Shown: in pieces, positions 34,586 through 43,471 of the stretch
Layout: each line of letters begins with the position of its first letter
Position numbering within the stretch: position 1 is the first letter of the stretch
DNA from: Eubacterium sp.
GTDB taxonomy: Bacteria > Bacillota > Clostridia > Peptostreptococcales > Anaerovoracaceae
Assembly: GCA_017533915.1 (NCBI GenBank)
Contig: JAFWHX010000020.1
Coordinates: 124,001-188,000 of the forward strand
Direction of reading: 5' to 3'
Length of the DNA: 64,000 nt
Made by a program: the position numbers and the translations under genes
The notes under the pieces: generated by a model
The model's input: the letters and a program-made list of their open reading frames with translations, nothing else
Databases searched by the model: none
What the model was told of the DNA's origin: nothing

Positions 34586-35659
34586 ATGGATAATATTATG
34601 AATGCTTTTAAGGAGTTCTGGACAGGATCCGGGAACTTTGAAGGAAAGATGAGCAAGGAGGAGTTCTGGCAGCAGATATGGCCGAACGCGGTCCCGGGCC
34701 TGATACTCTATATACTCTCGATGACTCTGGGACGAGATCATCATTTTATCATGATAGTATTCAGCATATACTATCTGGTGTTCCTGATCCCGCTTTTCTC
34801 GGCAATGTCAAGAAGACTGAATGACGCCGGATGTTCACGCTGGAATATGATCTGGTTCTTCGTGTCTTGCATAGGCTGGATCATTCTGGCGTACAAGCTG
34901 TCAAAGCCAAGCGTGATGCCTCAGTTCTCATCTGGCGCAGCAGGCCCTGCAGTATATCCTGTACAGACTTCGGATAAACCATCAGATGCTGCGCCTGCTC
35001 CAGTTCAGCAGGCAGCGCAGGTGAACTCCGAGCCGGCAGCAGAGCAGACAGAGAACGTACAGGATGCCTATCTTGAAAAGTATAATGTAGGAACCAGGCA
35101 TGATACACTTTCGAAGGCGAGCGCATACTGGATGATCGAACGCCCGGGGATGACAGTAAAGCCGCAGTTCACTATGTACAGACTGGCATCTGCCGATGAT
35201 GCTGAAGCGGCGCTGCTGGAGATGCCGTTCATACATAAAGCCGAGGATTCCGGGAATCTTATCTGCGACCGGCTGATGACATACGGCTATTATGATACCG
35301 GAGACGGATCTGATCTGCCGTATGAGGCTCTTATCGCAGGTACTGACTTCACGCTAGATGAATATAAAAAAGCGGAGCAATCGTTTGAGGATCATGGCGG
35401 AAAGCTTAAAAATCATCTTGAGCCTTCAGCTTCGGTCAAGGCGCCTGCAGCTGACGGAGACGCTTCTAAAGTAGTGTATAGCACTACGGAGAAGGGCAAT
35501 GACGGAGTGAGCGTATATGAAGTATACAAGGCTCCGGACAAGGCATGTGCAATAGCGTTCCTGAAAAAGAGGCCTGTTACACAGAAAATGTATTACATCG
35601 TTGTTGATACGCCGGAAGGAAGCTTTGGGAGAGATATAAACGGACTGTATCAGGAGTAA
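34586..35659 (+). CDS. DUF805 membrane protein with a C-terminal domain of unknown function
   Basis: The first 115 residues are a DUF805 (YhaH-type) membrane domain with three hydrophobic helices, including RRLNDAGCSRWNMIWFF. Residues 120-165 are an Ala/Pro/Gln-rich linker (SDAAPAPVQQAAQVNS). Residues 170-357 form a soluble domain with WMIERPGMTVKPQFTMYRLA and repeated alpha-beta elements that I do not recognise. The start at 34586 follows AGGGG by six bases; the frame from 34550 is rejected. DUF805 is usually a stand-alone protein, so the added domain is notable. A terminator follows. Confidence 0.8.
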   Translation: MDNIMNAFKEFWTGSGNFEGKMSKEEFWQQIWPNAVPGLILYILSMTLGRDHHFIMIVFSIYYLVFLIPLFSAMSRRLNDAGCSRWNMIWFFVSCIGWIILAYKLSKPSVMPQFSSGAAGPAVYPVQTSDKPSDAAPAPVQQAAQVNSEPAAEQTENVQDAYLEKYNVGTRHDTLSKASAYWMIERPGMTVKPQFTMYRLASADDAEAALLEMPFIHKAEDSGNLICDRLMTYGYYDTGDGSDLPYEALIAGTDFTLDEYKKAEQSFEDHGGKLKNHLEPSASVKAPAADGDASKVVYSTTEKGNDGVSVYEVYKAPDKACAIAFLKKRPVTQKMYYIVVDTPEGSFGRDINGLYQE

Positions 35660-35705
35660 GACAGGGCACTGCATTCACTGCAGCCACAATAGATAAGAAG
35701 TAAAA

Positions 35706-35737
35706 ATCCGGCAGACACGTATGTCTGCCGGATCTTT
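35706..35737. terminator. Bidirectional terminator
   Basis: ATCCGGCAGACA (35706-35717), loop CGTA region, TGTCTGCCGGAT, then CTTTTCTT. A run of A precedes it. It separates the DUF805 gene from the converging ispH-rpsA gene. Confidence 0.85.
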
Positions 35738-35772
35738 TCTTGAAGTATTCCCTATATGAAAGGGGAGCCGAG

Positions 35773-35955
35773 CTATTCTTCCTCAGCAGGTGCTTCTTCA
35801 GCAGGAGCTTCTTCAGCAGGAGCAGCTTCCTCTGCAGGTGCTTCTTCAACAGGAGCCGGTGCAGCTTCCTCAACAGGAGCAGCTTCCTCTGCAGGTGCTT
35901 CCTCAGCTGGTGCAGCTTCTTCAGCAGGTGCTTCCTCAGCAGCCTCAGCCTTTTC
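35773..35955 (-). repeat. Short tandem repeat encoding the AEEAP tail of S1
   Basis: Minus-strand 15-bp-type units (GCTCCTGCTGAAGAA and variants) encode alternating AEEAP / AEEAA blocks. The reverse strand opens spurious long frames here. The tract may vary in length between strains. Confidence 0.9.
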
Positions 35956-37869
35956 AGCATCAAGATCCATAGCATCCTTGATGGAGAGGCTGATCCTCTT
36001 CTTCTCTGAGTTGATCTCAAGGATCTTCGCCTGTACGACCTGACCCGGAGTAAGCTCGTCGTTTATGTTCTCGACACGCTTGTTGGCGACTTCAGAGATG
36101 TGGCAGAGTCCGTCAAGACCAGGCTCGACCTCTACGAATGCGCCGTATTCCTTAAGCTGTACGACCTTACCGGTTACGGTATCACCGACATGATATTTCT
36201 CATCGATGACAGTCCATGGCTCAGGTGTGATCTGCTTAAGTCCAAGCGAGATTCTTTCTTTATCTCTGTTCTTGTCCAGGATCTTAAGATCAAGCTTCTG
36301 GCCGATCTCCAGAGCTTCACTTGGGTGATTGATCTTTCCCCATGAGATCTCTGAGATGTGCAGCAGTCCGTCGATCCCGCCGAGATCTACGAATGCGCCG
36401 TAGTTAGCGAAACGCATTACTGTACCTTCAACGACGTCGCCGACGTTCAGGGTATCCCAGATCTCATCGATCTTCTTCTGCTTCTCCTCCTGCAGAACTG
36501 CTCTATGTGAGAATACAGCTCTGTTTCCTCTGCGCTCATCAACTCTTGTTACCTTGACGGTAAGAGTCTGGCCGAGGAACTCCTCAGGATTTGTAACAAA
36601 TCTGTTTGAAAGCTGTGAAACAGGGATGAATCCGGATGCTTCCTTGTAGTAAGCAACCACTCCGCCCTTGACCACTCTTGAGACCTTGACTTCGATAGTT
36701 GACTTATTCTCGAGAGCCTCCTTGATCTCATTCCAGTGCTCGCTGATCTCCAGCTTTTTCTTTGACAGCAGCAGTCCGCCGTCATTGTCATCTGTCTTGA
36801 TGACCTTTGCTTCGATCTCATCGCCGACTTTGAACAGATCTGAAAGTGTCTGTCCTTCTTCGAGAGAAACCTCGTTAGGATAGAGGATGCCGTCTTTCTT
36901 GCATCCGAGGTTCACGATCACTTCAGAGTCATTGACCTGATCGACCTTGCCCTTTACGATGTCGCCGCTTCTCGGAAGTCTCAGAGATGCCTCAACATCT
37001 TCCATAACGTCTTCCATACTTGTAACTTCTTTTGTGTTGTCACTCATTGCAGTAGTAACCTCCTTAATTTCACGTTCAGGCGTCGATGCACCTGCCGCAA
37101 CCCCTATTTTATAATATTTTCTTAATTCTTTCAACGGTAAATCGCTTAAATTTTCAATAAAATATGTATGTTCGCATTCTTTTTCACATATCTCGGCAAG
37201 CTTTCTTGAATTTGACGAATTGCTGCCGCCTATTACGATCATACAGTCTGATTCTTTCGCAAGCCTGGCTGCAGCTTCCTGCCGCTCCCTTGTGGCATTG
37301 CAGATCGTGTTGTTGATCTCACAGTCCACACCTTTGCTTTCGAGCATGCTCACTATCTGCTCCAGTGTCTCACGCTTGCTCGTCGTCTGACAGACTATGA
37401 ATGCAGAGCCTTGATCAAAATCTTCGGCGTCGTCACTGCTCCCGCAGATGAATGCGCTGTCGCCGCACCAGCCGTTTATCCCCTTGACCTCCGGATGAGT
37501 GCTGTTTCCGACGATGATTATATTCTTTTCTTCTTTGTAGGCATTGCTTACGAGTTTATGTATTCTTGTGACAAAAGGGCAGGTCGCGTCGATGACATTA
37601 AATCTTCTCTTCTCAGCTTCTTTATAGAAAGACTCAGGCTCGCCGTGCGACCGTACGATCACGGTAGAGCCGTCAGGGATCTCATTAAGATCGTCGGTGA
37701 TGATGAGGCCTTTCTTCATAAGATCCTCATTCACCGATCTGTTATGAATTATCTGCCCGAAAGAATAGACTGCTTCATCCGGCGCAGAATCTTCTATGAC
37801 CTTTTCAGCAGTCTCGATAGCCTGCTTTACTCCAAAGCAGAATCCCGAGTGCTCAGCAATTCTGACCAT
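35773..37869 (-). CDS. ispH-rpsA: IspH (HMBPP reductase)-ribosomal protein S1 fusion
   Basis: Residues 1-275 are IspH, the [4Fe-4S] enzyme that ends the MEP isoprenoid pathway: Cys in SGFCFGVKQAIE (12), DATCPFV (about 96) and NTICNATRERQ (about 193), plus HPEVKGI. Residues 300-630 hold four S1 RNA-binding domains, each starting near GDIVKGKV, NKSTIEVKV, GDVVEGTV and GDTVTGKV. Residues about 640-698 are a very acidic tail of EEAPAEEAAPAEEA repeats. This fusion is known from Clostridia. The ATG at 37869 follows AGGAG by five bases; the GTG two codons earlier is rejected. A strong internal ribosome site lies in front of Met near residue 275. It is the last gene after trkA-trkH-trkH, 33 bases from trkH. 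Confidence 0.96.
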   Translation of the reverse strand: MVRIAEHSGFCFGVKQAIETAEKVIEDSAPDEAVYSFGQIIHNRSVNEDLMKKGLIITDDLNEIPDGSTVIVRSHGEPESFYKEAEKRRFNVIDATCPFVTRIHKLVSNAYKEEKNIIIVGNSTHPEVKGINGWCGDSAFICGSSDDAEDFDQGSAFIVCQTTSKRETLEQIVSMLESKGVDCEINNTICNATRERQEAAARLAKESDCMIVIGGSNSSNSRKLAEICEKECEHTYFIENLSDLPLKELRKYYKIGVAAGASTPEREIKEVTTAMSDNTKEVTSMEDVMEDVEASLRLPRSGDIVKGKVDQVNDSEVIVNLGCKKDGILYPNEVSLEEGQTLSDLFKVGDEIEAKVIKTDDNDGGLLLSKKKLEISEHWNEIKEALENKSTIEVKVSRVVKGGVVAYYKEASGFIPVSQLSNRFVTNPEEFLGQTLTVKVTRVDERRGNRAVFSHRAVLQEEKQKKIDEIWDTLNVGDVVEGTVMRFANYGAFVDLGGIDGLLHISEISWGKINHPSEALEIGQKLDLKILDKNRDKERISLGLKQITPEPWTVIDEKYHVGDTVTGKVVQLKEYGAFVEVEPGLDGLCHISEVANKRVENINDELTPGQVVQAKILEINSEKKRISLSIKDAMDLDAEKAEAAEEAPAEEAAPAEEAPAEEAAPVEEAAPAPVEEAPAEEAAPAEEAPAEEAPAEEE
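37045..37066 (-). promoter_or_regulatory. Internal ribosome binding site within ispH-rpsA
   Basis: Minus strand TAAGGAGGT (37058-37066) matches the 16S rRNA 3' end over nine bases, 11 bases before an in-frame ATG (37045-37047) that would start a free S1 protein (MSDNTKEV). In the fusion it encodes the linker. Confidence 0.6.
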
Positions 37870-37902
37870 AATCACTCCTGAACAATATACTTGATATTCT
37901 GG

Positions 37903-39390
37903 TTAGCTGGTAACGCGGTTAGTATCCCAGAAAGATCTTGAGAACAGAACGAAGAAGCCAAACAACTCCAGCTTTCCTGCTATCATGACAAAAGTGGCGA
38001 ACCATCTGAGCGGCGGTGAGAACAGCGCGAAGCTGCCGCTTTTGACGAGTCCGAAGCCTGTACCGTTGTTCGTAAGACATGCAAGTGAAGCTGTGAATGA
38101 TGTTTCGATACCAAGATCCTGAAGTGAGAATACAACTGCAGCTACCACAAGAACAGCGAAGTAGAGCAGCGTAAGTACTGTGATAGAGGCTACACGGTCT
38201 GCCGGAATTGCCTTTCCATTCACGATAACAGCTCTCATCGATTTAGGATGGATACGCTTATAGAAACCGCGGACAACGACCTTGAAGAGAATTACTGCTC
38301 TGTGGACCCTGAGACCACTTGCCGTTGAGAACCCGCATCCTCCGATCAGCGGCAGGAATATAAGGATAGTTCTCGAGAATGTCGGCCAGCTGTTGATATC
38401 GGAGAGGGTAAATCCAGATGTTGACGCGTATGAGACAGTCTGTACGAACGCATTACCGATAGAAGATACTGCAGTATATCTGCCGTCGATCCACAGCGGC
38501 AGCGCGATAGCGATGGTACAGGCAGCTATTTCAATGAGATAAAGCTTTATCTCATAGTTATGAAATGCAAGCCTGAACTTTCTTGTATATATCAGATAGT
38601 AGACAACGAAATTAAGCGACGCCAGAATGGTGAATATAGTCATGATGAATTTCATGCGTGCTGTCAGATCGAAGCTCCCGCTTGCAGCTGAAAGGTCGAT
38701 TATTCCTGACGTACTCATAGTTGAAAGAGAATTCACCAGAGCATAGTAAGGCGTCATTCCCTGGCTTATCAGCAGTGTCAGCTCCACCAGGGCAAGAGCG
38801 ATATAGACAGTCAGAAGGATCCTGGCTGTATCACTCACCTTGTTTCCGAGCTTCTCGAAATTAGCACCCGGAAGGTCCTGCGCAACGCTCTTCTGGCTGC
38901 CTATGCCAAGCTTCTGGAAAATAGATACAGTAAGGAATATCATGACGAAGCCGCCCATGAAATTCATCTCTGATTTCCAGAGTATCAGTGAGAACGGAAG
39001 CTCGCGCTTATTAAGGACAAAAGCGCCTGTGGTAGTCCATCCTGACGCGGATTCGAACCACGCGTCAGTGAAAGAATAGCCGTATCCTGCCGCCAGATAG
39101 GGGATCGCCCCGATAAGTATCGCGCAGAACATGCTGACTATCACGAACAGAAAACCGTCTCTTGACCTGAGCCTGCTGTCGATGCTGGGTACGAATCTTC
39201 TGATAAGGAGTCCGGCAGCGACAATGACAGAACCTGTTACCGCAAAAGCTATCATGCACTTATGTTCGTTATGAAGAGCAGCACTGACCAGAGGCAGGAT
39301 CATGGTCGAGCCTTCGATCATGAAGATGATGCCAAGCAGCCTTACGAGCTGATTCTTATTTACAAGATATAGATTCTGTGTAAATCTCAT
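37903..39390 (-). CDS. trkH: TrkH-type potassium uptake membrane subunit (second paralogue)
   Basis: A 495-residue ion-translocating subunit. Four pore loops with the filter Gly are visible: SGWTTTGAFV, STMSTSGIID, YASTSGFTLS and NNGTGFGLV. About ten hydrophobic helices surround them. The start at 39390 (MRFTQNLYLV) follows AAAGAGG; the frame from 39462 lies inside the other trkH gene. The sequence is clearly different from the first paralogue. It is 10 bases after that gene and 33 bases before ispH-rpsA. K+ or Na+ selectivity, and whether it pairs with the other copy, are open. Confidence 0.92.
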   Translation of the reverse strand: MRFTQNLYLVNKNQLVRLLGIIFMIEGSTMILPLVSAALHNEHKCMIAFAVTGSVIVAAGLLIRRFVPSIDSRLRSRDGFLFVIVSMFCAILIGAIPYLAAGYGYSFTDAWFESASGWTTTGAFVLNKRELPFSLILWKSEMNFMGGFVMIFLTVSIFQKLGIGSQKSVAQDLPGANFEKLGNKVSDTARILLTVYIALALVELTLLISQGMTPYYALVNSLSTMSTSGIIDLSAASGSFDLTARMKFIMTIFTILASLNFVVYYLIYTRKFRLAFHNYEIKLYLIEIAACTIAIALPLWIDGRYTAVSSIGNAFVQTVSYASTSGFTLSDINSWPTFSRTILIFLPLIGGCGFSTASGLRVHRAVILFKVVVRGFYKRIHPKSMRAVIVNGKAIPADRVASITVLTLLYFAVLVVAAVVFSLQDLGIETSFTASLACLTNNGTGFGLVKSGSFALFSPPLRWFATFVMIAGKLELFGFFVLFSRSFWDTNRVTS

Positions 39391-39400
39391 ATGCACCTCT

Positions 39401-40867
39401 TTATGCCTTGTCAGGATTCCAGTAATGCGGCGAGAACAGCATGAAGAATGTGAACAGTTCAAGCCTTCCTGCGATCATCAGCAGCGCCAGGATTATCTTG
39501 GAGAAATCCGAGAACATCGAGAAATTGTCTGCAGGCCCGATCATGCCGAATCCAGGCCCTACGTTGCCGATGCATGTAAGGACTGACGTCAGCGTCGTGA
39601 CCAGATCAAAGCCATTGAGCGATATCAGGAGCATGCTCACCGCTACTACGAGTATGTAGAAGAAAATGAAATTTGCTATGTTGGTAACAACTTCCTGCTG
39701 AACAGGACGGTTGTTGACTTTGATCGTATAGATCCTGTTGGGATGTATCTTAAGAGCTACGCCCCTGCGTATCAGCTTGAGGCAGATCATGATCCTGAGG
39801 ACTTTGATGCCGCCTCCGGTAGATGATGTAGACGCTCCTATGAAATACAGGAAGAAAAGCACCATCTGAGTGAAAGTAGGCCACAGTGTGAAATCATCAG
39901 TGCCGTATCCGGTAGTGGTTATCATGCCGAGTACGTTGAATACAGATGAAGTGATGCATTTGAACAGGTCTGTGAAAGTTCCTGTAACCATCAGAGATAC
40001 TGTTACGAGGACGCTTGGGACCGCTATGAAGGCAAGATACCAGCGGAGTTCCTCGTCTTTCAGCATAGCGCGGATGCCGGAACGGAACATTACGAAATAC
40101 AGGTTAAAGTTAACCCCGCACATCATCATGAAAACGATGATGACCCAGCGTACATAGGGGCTGGTAAAGTGCCCGATATTATCACCATAGCTGGAGAATC
40201 CGCCTGTTCCTACAGTTCCGAATGAGTGGACGAGCGCATCGTATAGATTCAAACCGCCAAAAAGAAGCAGTATTACTTCAACGACCGTGATGCCGAAATA
40301 GAGCAGATATAGGTTTCTTGCTGTATCTGAATACTTCGGAGTAAGCTTGTCCATGGTTGGACCCGGAGTCTCTGCGCTGGCGATGAGCTGACCTTCGATC
40401 CCGATGTTCGGGAGCACTGCAGTAACGAAAACGATGATCCCCATGCCGCCCAGCCAATGGCTGAATGAGCGCCAGAAGAGCATCGATTTAGGTAGTGATT
40501 CTATATCTGTAAGAATTGAGGATCCTGTGGTGGAGAATCCTGAACACATCTCAAAGAATGCGTCTACGTAACTGGGTATCGCACCGGATATCGTAAGAGG
40601 CAGAGCACCGCCCAGAGAAAACAGCAGCCACGCTAAAGTAACGATAAGAAAGCCGTATCGCATCTTGATACTGATCTTAAGGTCTCTGGTAGACATGGTG
40701 AGTATTCCGCCGATAGCAGCAAAAACGAATATGACTCCGGCGAAGCTTGCCATGGATGTAGGCTCTTTGTAAAGGACGGCCACTATGAAAGAGGGGATCA
40801 TGCTCACACCAAGCAGGAGGAACAGGAGCCCCGTAAGTCTCATCGCGGTTCTGGCACGCTGGTTCAT
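39401..40867 (-). CDS. trkH: TrkH-type potassium uptake membrane subunit (first paralogue)
   Basis: A 488-residue TrkH/KtrB-superfamily channel with pore loops SGFSTTGSSI, GTVGTGGFSSYG, TTTGYGTDDF and GNVGPGFGMI. HWLGGMGIIVFVTAVLP is the usual TrkH block. AGAGGAA lies seven bases before the ATG. It begins two bases after the trkA stop, so it is translated right behind its regulator. Like other Trk systems it should let K+ flow in, gated by the TrkA ring on the cytoplasmic side. Confidence 0.95.
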   Translation of the reverse strand: MNQRARTAMRLTGLLFLLLGVSMIPSFIVAVLYKEPTSMASFAGVIFVFAAIGGILTMSTRDLKISIKMRYGFLIVTLAWLLFSLGGALPLTISGAIPSYVDAFFEMCSGFSTTGSSILTDIESLPKSMLFWRSFSHWLGGMGIIVFVTAVLPNIGIEGQLIASAETPGPTMDKLTPKYSDTARNLYLLYFGITVVEVILLLFGGLNLYDALVHSFGTVGTGGFSSYGDNIGHFTSPYVRWVIIVFMMMCGVNFNLYFVMFRSGIRAMLKDEELRWYLAFIAVPSVLVTVSLMVTGTFTDLFKCITSSVFNVLGMITTTGYGTDDFTLWPTFTQMVLFFLYFIGASTSSTGGGIKVLRIMICLKLIRRGVALKIHPNRIYTIKVNNRPVQQEVVTNIANFIFFYILVVAVSMLLISLNGFDLVTTLTSVLTCIGNVGPGFGMIGPADNFSMFSDFSKIILALLMIAGRLELFTFFMLFSPHYWNPDKA

Positions 40868-40868
40868 A

Positions 40869-42224
40869 TCAGTTCCTCTTAGGCTTCATGAGCTTCTCGA
40901 TGTCACCTATTCCGGATAGCAGATTGAGCAGGATGACCCTGTCGTTCAGCCTGATCACTGTATCGTCATCCGGTATTATGACCTTGTTTCCCCTGTGGAT
41001 AGCTGCGATCAGCACGTCATCAGGGACGTCGAGGGATCTGATAGGAACACCAACGATCTGCATCTTGGAATTGACGATGATCTCCATTATCTCAGCCTGT
41101 CCCTGGATAAGCACTGAAGAAATGATCTTGTTGGATCCCTGAATATATCTCAGGATGTTGCTTGTCGTGATATCAAGTGGATTGAGGACCATATCGACAC
41201 CCATCTGAGAGATGAGGTCCTGATAGTTCTCATGGCTCACTTTGCTTATTACGTCATTTATGCCATGCTTCTTTGCTGTCAGAGCAAGAAGCAGGTTCTC
41301 TTCATCGTAGCCTGTGGCGGTTATGAATGCATCCATGCTGTCCATGTTTTCTTCTTCGAGCAGATCGATGTCTGTTCCTTCGCCATGGAGCACCATAACG
41401 TTATTGAGATTCGTCGCAAGATATCTGCAGCGGTCAAGATCGCGCTCTACGATCTTCACAGATGATCCGTATTCCTCAAGCTTCTGTGCAAGATAGAATC
41501 CGGTCTTTCCGCCGCCGATGATCATGACGTTGTTGAGACGTATAGTCTCATCCTCTTCGTGGATTTTCTTGTGCAGCTGAGAGATCATCTTCTTGTCGCC
41601 GATCGCGTAAAGAATGTCGTTTTCTTTGATCTCATCATTTTTATGCGGCAGTATGACTTTACCGGCACGTGAGATCGCTGCGATAAGAATGTCAGGCATA
41701 GCCTCACGGATATCCGACATCGTAAGCCCTATCAGCGAAGGATATTTCTCGGCGGGGAACTCTGTCAGAGCGATCCTGCCGCTTGTGAAGATACCATTGC
41801 TCAGAGCATATTTTTCAACAAGATATTTGTATATCTCAACCGTGATAGCCATGTCAGGGTTCACGATAGAGTCGATGTCCATCGCTTCTCTTATGAAGTC
41901 GAACTGATTCATGTGCTCAGGATCACAGACTCTTGCGATAACATGTTTGCATCCGAGCTTCTTTGCGAAAGAAGCGATGACGATGTTGGTCTCGTCACTT
42001 CCTGTAGAAGCGAGCAAAAACTCAAAGTTTTCGATCCCCAGTTCTTCGAACACTGAGATCCTTCTTGCGTCTTCATTTACGGTCATGACGTCGAGCTGTT
42101 GGGCAAGATGCTCCAGAGCTGCGTCGTTCTTATCGATAAGGGTGACAGCGTAATCTCCGTCCGCAAGCGCTTCAGCGACCTTGCTCCCGAGTTTGCCGCA
42201 CCCTACTATTGCTACATCCATCAT
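40869..42224 (-). CDS. trkA: Trk potassium transport regulatory subunit TrkA
   Basis: Cytoplasmic NAD(H)/nucleotide-binding gating subunit. Two tandem RCK units are present in 451 residues: a first Rossmann fold MDVAIVGCGKLGSKVAEAL, with TrkA_C near 140-220, and a second NNVMIIGGGKTGFYLAQKL near 230 with its TrkA_C at the end. Both glycine-rich loops are intact. The ATG-ATG start at 42224 follows GAGG at about 11 bases. It is first in a run of four minus-strand genes and is transcribed from a promoter whose -35 is shared with the divergent HAD gene. Confidence 0.95.
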   Translation of the reverse strand: MMDVAIVGCGKLGSKVAEALADGDYAVTLIDKNDAALEHLAQQLDVMTVNEDARRISVFEELGIENFEFLLASTGSDETNIVIASFAKKLGCKHVIARVCDPEHMNQFDFIREAMDIDSIVNPDMAITVEIYKYLVEKYALSNGIFTSGRIALTEFPAEKYPSLIGLTMSDIREAMPDILIAAISRAGKVILPHKNDEIKENDILYAIGDKKMISQLHKKIHEEDETIRLNNVMIIGGGKTGFYLAQKLEEYGSSVKIVERDLDRCRYLATNLNNVMVLHGEGTDIDLLEEENMDSMDAFITATGYDEENLLLALTAKKHGINDVISKVSHENYQDLISQMGVDMVLNPLDITTSNILRYIQGSNKIISSVLIQGQAEIMEIIVNSKMQIVGVPIRSLDVPDDVLIAAIHRGNKVIIPDDDTVIRLNDRVILLNLLSGIGDIEKLMKPKRN

Positions 42225-42265
42225 TTTGGATCGAACCTCTTTTCTGTCAGATACTACAAAATCTT

Positions 42266-42294
42266 ATTGTATCCCTGAATGAGCTTTTTTGCAA
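42266..42294 (-). promoter_or_regulatory. Promoter of trkA operon
   Basis: Minus strand: TTGCAA (42289-42294), 17-base spacer, TACAAT (42266-42271). Confidence 0.65.
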
Positions 42295-42317
42295 TATCAA
42301 AATCTGTCTGTTATTAT
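42289..42317 (+). promoter_or_regulatory. Promoter of the HAD phosphatase gene, sharing its -35 with trkA
   Basis: TTGCAA (42289-42294), 17-base spacer, TATTAT (42312-42317). TTGCAA is a palindrome, so the same six bases can serve as -35 in both directions, each with a 17-base spacer. Confidence 0.6.
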
Positions 42318-42350
42318 ATGATCAGATGAATAAAGAGATGGGCAGTATAT

Positions 42351-43223
42351 ATGAATGAAGAAAAACAGATAATGAATAAAGCAAAACATATTAAGATGAT
42401 CGCGCTTGACCTTGACAGGACGACGCTGAGAGAGGACGGAACCATTCCGATGAGAACAGCTGACGCGCTGAACCGTGCCGGGGAGCAGGGCATACAGACA
42501 GTGATCGCGACAGGGAGGGTGCTTGATGCTCTTCCTGAGTCCCTTTCTATGCTTAAGTATGTGAAATACTATATATGCTCTAATGGAGCAGCAGTGTTCA
42601 GGCTGAATGGAAGAGGAAGCTGTCCGGAGCTTCTTCATGAAAAGTGTCTGGAACCTGAAGCCGTTGAAACAATGACGGATCTCGTAAAAGATGCAGGACT
42701 GATGTTCGAGTCTTTCACAGGCGGACAGGCATATATAGGAAAAGATTATTATGAAAAGGTAGAAAAAGGTCTCATCATGTATAGAGGCAGAGATTATGTG
42801 TTGAAGACAAGGAGACCTGTGGATGACATTTTCGGCTTTACGATCAAGCACAGAGACAAGATAGAGAACCTGAATGTGTTCTTTCCGAACCAGGAAGAGA
42901 AGAATAGATTCCAGCCGCTCCTCGCTGCGATACCTGATGCGACTCTTACATCTTCTGTTCCATCTAATTATGAGCTTGGAGGAAAAGGTGTCAGCAAAGG
43001 CGCGGCGCTGCGCTTTCTGATGGATCTTGAGGGAATATCATCAGAGGAGCTGATGGCTGCAGGAGACAGCCCTAACGATATAACTATGCTTGAACTGGCA
43101 GGTGTCTCTGTAGCAGTCGATAATGCGGAAGAATCTGTAAAACAGGTATGCAGCTATATCGTCTCTTCGAATGAAGATGCGGGTGTGGGAGAAGCGGTAG
43201 AGAAGTTCGTGCTGGGAGAATAA
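42351..43223 (+). CDS. HAD-superfamily hydrolase, Cof type
   Basis: A 290-residue phosphatase of the Cof/YidA subgroup. Motif I is LDLDRTTLRED, where the usual second Asp position is preserved as DLDRT; motif II is VIATGR; motif III/IV is SKGAALRFL followed by MAAGDSPNDITML with the Mg2+-binding Asp residues. A C2-type cap lies between residues 85 and 200. The catalytic set is complete. Such enzymes dephosphorylate sugar phosphates, FMN or similar; the substrate is not predictable. ATG 42351 is chosen (AGATGGG upstream); ATG 42372 is an alternative. A structured terminator follows. Confidence 0.9.
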   Translation: MNEEKQIMNKAKHIKMIALDLDRTTLREDGTIPMRTADALNRAGEQGIQTVIATGRVLDALPESLSMLKYVKYYICSNGAAVFRLNGRGSCPELLHEKCLEPEAVETMTDLVKDAGLMFESFTGGQAYIGKDYYEKVEKGLIMYRGRDYVLKTRRPVDDIFGFTIKHRDKIENLNVFFPNQEEKNRFQPLLAAIPDATLTSSVPSNYELGGKGVSKGAALRFLMDLEGISSEELMAAGDSPNDITMLELAGVSVAVDNAEESVKQVCSYIVSSNEDAGVGEAVEKFVLGE

Positions 43224-43280
43224 CTGTGATGATTTTGATATAACGGTAAGACCTTTCATAAATGTTTTGATGAAGTAAGA

Positions 43281-43334
43281 AAGGGCTGTTGCTTAAAGTG
43301 CCTGTACCGGCGCTTTTGCAGCAGTCCTTTTTTT
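43281..43334 (+). terminator. Branched hairpin terminator after the HAD gene
   Basis: AAGGGCTGTTGC (43281-43292) pairs imperfectly with GCAGCAGTCCTT (43318-43329); between them AAAGTGCC pairs with CGGCGCTTT. A T-run follows. Confidence 0.7.
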
Positions 43335-43471
43335 GTTGTCGGCGGGTCACAGACAGGGTCGAATTAAGTCGTTTTTTATACACGCTTTTTTTATAGACAC
43401 TCTATGGGGAAAATGTTAGTAATGAAGCAGGGTAGAGCGGGGATACTGATCCTGGGGGAGAAGGGAGAGAT

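Noticed and set aside
35740-36043. Plus-strand frames of Ser/Ala or Gln/Leu repeats
   Set aside because: They are the reverse complement of the AEEAP-coding tail of ispH-rpsA and have no start signals.
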